The position numbers and the translations under genes are program-made. The notes beneath the pieces were generated by a model. It ran no database searches. It saw only the letters and a program-made list of their open reading frames with translations, and was not told where the DNA came from. This document shows positions 61,543 through 64,000 of a DNA stretch of 64,000 nucleotides, piece after piece. Each line of letters begins with the position of its first letter. The first letter of the stretch is position 1. Source of the DNA: Castellaniella sp049671645 (GTDB taxonomy: Bacteria; Pseudomonadota; Gammaproteobacteria; Burkholderiales; Burkholderiaceae_B); the NCBI RefSeq assembly GCF_049671645.1, contig NZ_JBATVG010000002.1, positions 1-64,000 on the forward strand. The letters run 5' to 3'.

Positions 61543-62706
61543 TTATTCGTCGCTCTGCGGAGCGCGGGCCCGCGCCACCACCAGGTTGTCGCGGTGGATC
61601 AGTTCGGGGTCGGACAAATGCCCCAGGATATCCGCGATGCGGGCGCTGGGCTGGCGCATGATGCGCACGGTGTCGGCCGCCGAATAATTGATCAGGCCTC
61701 GGCCGCATTCCACCCCGTGTTCGTCGACGCAGGCCACCACGTCGCCGCGTTCGAAATCGCCTTCCACGTCCGTGACGCCGATGGGCAGCAGGCTGCGATG
61801 GCCCTGGGTCAAGGCGCGCACGGCGCCGGCATCCAGGGTGATGCGGCCGCGCAGGCGCAGATGGTTCACCATCCAGCGCTGGCGGGCGGACCTGACCGGC
61901 AGCACGGCCCGCAATTCGGTGCCGATGGCCTCGCCGGACGTCAGGCGCTGCAGCACGGCGGGTTCGCGCCCGGATGCGATGATGGTATGCCCGCCGCTGT
62001 TGGCGGCGCGTCTGGCGGCCAGGACTTTCGTCAGCATGCCGCCCGTGCCGATGGCGCTGCCCGACCCGCCGGCCATGGCTTCCAGGGCGGGGTCGCCTGC
62101 CTGGCCCTGGTGTATGAACCGTGCGTCGGGATGCTTGCGCGGGTCGGCGCTGTACAGGCCCGCCTGATCCGTCAGGATGACCAGCACGCGGGCTTCCACC
62201 AGATTGGTCACCAGGGCGCCCAGCGTGTCATTGTCGCCCACCCGGATTTCGTCGGTGACGACGGTGTCGTTCTCATTGACGATGGGCACGACCCCCAGGT
62301 TCAGCAGCGTCACCAGGGTGCTGCGGGCGTTCAGGTAGCGGCGCCGGTCAGCCAGGTCTTCGTGGGTCAGCAGGATCTGGGCGGTGCGGATGCCGTGGCG
62401 GGCGAAGGCCGCCTCGTAGGCCTGGATCAGGCCCATCTGGCCGACGGCTGCCGCCGCCTGCAGTTCGGACATGGCCTTGGGGCGCCGCGGCCAGCCCAGG
62501 CGGGCCATGCCTTCGGCAATCGCGCCGCTGGACACCAGAACGAGCTGGCGCCCCGCCGCGTGCAGGGCCGCGATCTGTTCGGCCCATTGAGAAACCGCCT
62601 GCAGGTCGATGCCCCGTCCTTCGTTGGTGACCAGGGATGAGCCCACTTTCAGGACCAGCCGATGGGCGTCCCGGGCGACGGAGGGAGAAAGGGCGGGCGT
62701 GGACAT
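61543..62706 (-). CDS. proB: Glutamate 5-kinase
   Basis: First enzyme of proline synthesis, 387 residues, with the amino-acid-kinase domain (about 20-270) and a C-terminal PUA domain. The kinase core has LVLKVGSSLVTNEGRGID, VLVSSGAIAEGMARLGW, PIVNENDTVVTDEIRVGDNDTLGALV and GTGGMLTKVLAARRAANSG. The PUA region has GAVRALTQGHRSLLPIGVTDVEGDFERGDVV. ATG 62706 is used; another ATG at 62715 is nine bases upstream. It lies 106 bases downstream of obgE. Confidence 0.95.
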   Translation of the reverse strand: MSTPALSPSVARDAHRLVLKVGSSLVTNEGRGIDLQAVSQWAEQIAALHAAGRQLVLVSSGAIAEGMARLGWPRRPKAMSELQAAAAVGQMGLIQAYEAAFARHGIRTAQILLTHEDLADRRRYLNARSTLVTLLNLGVVPIVNENDTVVTDEIRVGDNDTLGALVTNLVEARVLVILTDQAGLYSADPRKHPDARFIHQGQAGDPALEAMAGGSGSAIGTGGMLTKVLAARRAANSGGHTIIASGREPAVLQRLTSGEAIGTELRAVLPVRSARQRWMVNHLRLRGRITLDAGAVRALTQGHRSLLPIGVTDVEGDFERGDVVACVDEHGVECGRGLINYSAADTVRIMRQPSARIADILGHLSDPELIHRDNLVVARARAPQSDE

Positions 62707-62812
62707 GCGGTTCATGCCGGAATGAGCGGCGAAGGATGGGGGCTGGGCTGTCTGGCGAGGCCCGCGATGCGGGTCTCGCCAGGGGATGTTCTGGAGTTTA
62801 GCGCAGCGCCGT

Positions 62813-63916
62813 TCAGGACGGCGTCTGCCCGGGTTGCGCCTCCGGCGCGCCGGCAGTGCCTGTGAAGCGGGGGTCGTCGTCGTGCGCATGCGCGGCGCGT
62901 TGCTGTTCGTCCAGCCAGGACTGGATGGCGCCCATCAGTGACTGGGCGCCCGACCCGGTCAGGGCGGAGATCCCGAACACCGGGCCTGTCCAGTTCAGCT
63001 CGCGGCAGATGCGTTCCTGGATGGCGGCCGGGTCTTCGACCATATCCAGTTTGTTCAACACCAGCCAGCGCGGCTTGGCGGCCAGCTCGGGGCTGTAGCG
63101 CTCGAGTTCGCGCACGATGGCCTGGGCATCCTGGACAGCCTGGGCGCAGGCGTCGATGTCGGGATCGGGTGAGTACACGTCCAGCAGGTGCAGCAGCACC
63201 CGCGTGCGGCTGAGATGCCGCAGGAACTGATGCCCCAGCCCGGCGCCTTCGGACGCGCCTTCGATCAGGCCCGGGATGTCGGCGATGACGAAGCTGTGCG
63301 AGGGCGACGTGCGCACCACCCCCAGGTTCGGGTGCAGCGTGGTGAAGGGGTAATCCGCGATCTTGGGCTTGGCGTTGGAGACGCGCGTGATCAGCGTGGA
63401 TTTCCCTGCGTTGGGCATGCCCAGCAGGCCGACATCCGCCAGGACCTTGAGTTCCAGCCGCAGACGGCGCTGTTCGCCTTCGCGCCCCGGAGTGAACTGG
63501 CGCGGCGCCCGGTTGGTGCTGGACTTGAAGTGCAGATTTCCCAGGCCGCCGTTGCCGCCGGCCGCCAGGGTGACCTGTTCGCCGTGGCGGTCCAGGTCGA
63601 ACAGCTGTTCGCCCGTATCGGCGTCGTGGATTACGGTGCCGACCGGCATGCGCAGGACGATGTCGGCGGCGCCGGCCCCGTATTGATCCGAGCCCCTGCC
63701 GTTTTCGCCGTTCTTCGCCCGATGCAGGCGGGCGTAGCGGTAGTCGATCAGGGTGTTGATGTTGCGGTCGGCGATCGCCAGGATCGAGCCGCCGCGGCCG
63801 CCGTCGCCGCCATCGGGCCCGCCCATCGGGATGAATTTTTCCCGGCGGAAGCTGGCTACGCCATTGCCGCCCTTGCCGGCGACGACTTCGATGGTGGCTT
63901 CGTCTACGAATTTCAT
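62813..63916 (-). CDS. obgE: GTPase Obg (CgtA)
   Basis: Ribosome-associated GTPase of 367 residues. The N-terminal Obg fold is glycine-rich (VVAGKGGNGVASFRREKFIPMGGPDGGDGGRGG, residues about 10-43). The G domain has G1 GMPNAGKST, G2/G3 in TTLHPNLG and DIPGLIEGASEGAGLGHQFL, G4 LNKLDM, and G5 SALTG. The C-terminus is a short acidic and proline-rich tail. It has roles in 50S assembly and stress signalling. It is followed by proB on the same strand. Confidence 0.96.
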   Translation of the reverse strand: MKFVDEATIEVVAGKGGNGVASFRREKFIPMGGPDGGDGGRGGSILAIADRNINTLIDYRYARLHRAKNGENGRGSDQYGAGAADIVLRMPVGTVIHDADTGEQLFDLDRHGEQVTLAAGGNGGLGNLHFKSSTNRAPRQFTPGREGEQRRLRLELKVLADVGLLGMPNAGKSTLITRVSNAKPKIADYPFTTLHPNLGVVRTSPSHSFVIADIPGLIEGASEGAGLGHQFLRHLSRTRVLLHLLDVYSPDPDIDACAQAVQDAQAIVRELERYSPELAAKPRWLVLNKLDMVEDPAAIQERICRELNWTGPVFGISALTGSGAQSLMGAIQSWLDEQQRAAHAHDDDPRFTGTAGAPEAQPGQTPS

Positions 63917-63936
63917 GATGAATACATTCTAATGAA

Positions 63937-63969
63937 AAAAAAGACCCTGCTGGAGAGCAGGGCCTTTTC
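63937..63969 (-). terminator. Terminator upstream of obgE
   Basis: CCCTGCT (63945-63951) and AGCAGGG (63956-63962) around GGAG, with CTTTTTTTTCATT following on the minus strand and CCTTTTCC on the plus strand. It ends a minus-strand gene lying beyond the window. The remaining bases to 64000 are too few to identify that gene. Confidence 0.85.
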
Positions 63970-64000
63970 CCGGTTTGATGCGATGATCAGTTCACCGCTT

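Noticed and set aside
63971..64000. End of rpmA at the right edge
   Set aside because: Obg is often next to ribosomal protein L27, but the 30 available bases do not give a recognisable L27 C-terminus.

Overview
The window comes from a high-GC betaproteobacterium, most likely of the family Alcaligenaceae (Bordetella, Achromobacter and Castellaniella relatives). This rests on gene content and order that I recognise: gatB-gatA-gatC divergent from mreB-mreC-mreD-mrdA-rodA, ftsE-ftsX-mutY, metX-metW-ampG behind a SAM-II riboswitch, obgE next to proB, and a BfeA/FepA-type enterobactin receptor. It is almost entirely densely packed chromosomal core. One short accessory stretch (about 29.6-31.4 kb) follows a tRNA-Arg gene.

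Layout. 0-4 kb: end of a MacB-type ABC exporter, a Fur-like site and a catecholate siderophore receptor. 4-6 kb: two small DUF proteins (YidB/DUF937 and DUF3597) and a decayed REP-associated tyrosine transposase (RAYT). 6-10 kb: a FadN-type beta-oxidation fusion enzyme and a thiolase behind a perfect TetR-type palindrome. 10-19.3 kb: pgi, the complete ddpXABCDF operon for D-Ala-D-Ala dipeptide uptake and cleavage, and a convergent alanine:cation symporter. 19.5-26 kb: an unusual Fis-type regulator, hemE, priA and rep. 26-29.4 kb: a small basic protein behind a cluster of AGGGTAAACCCT sites, an enoyl-CoA hydratase/nitronate monooxygenase pair behind a second copy of the TetR-type operator, and a duplicated diheme cytochrome c. 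29.5-31.3 kb: tRNA-Arg(CCG), vapBC and a transglutaminase-like orphan. 31.4-41.7 kb: DapA-like aldolase, gshA, a LuxR-type HTH protein, metX-metW-ampG, an SBF-type transporter, a YjfB-like protein, xthA, a LigB-type dioxygenase and pyrE. 42.5-55.3 kb: gatCAB, the mre/rod operon, mutY-ftsXE and an OmpA-like lipoprotein. 56-64 kb: thiC with a TPP riboswitch, two regulators, dadA divergent from an Lrp-type regulator, proB and obgE.

Themes. Several genes concern D-alanine and the cell wall: ddpX-ddpF, the alanine symporter, ampG, mre/rod/mrdA, ftsEX and dadA. Two separate fatty-acid loci share one operator (6008-6029 and 28306-28325), so one off-window TetR-type repressor probably controls both. 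The most unusual non-coding content is a family of four long palindromic elements, two at 41.7-42.4 kb and two at 55.3-55.9 kb. Their central cores are conserved in pairs while their outer arms differ in sequence but keep self-complementarity. A second shared motif, AGGGTWAACCCT, lies upstream of the Fis-type regulator and of the small basic protein.

Start sites were chosen from family alignments and ribosome binding sites where visible. Several (mreC, mreD, proB, the 160 permease, the winged-helix gene) stay uncertain.
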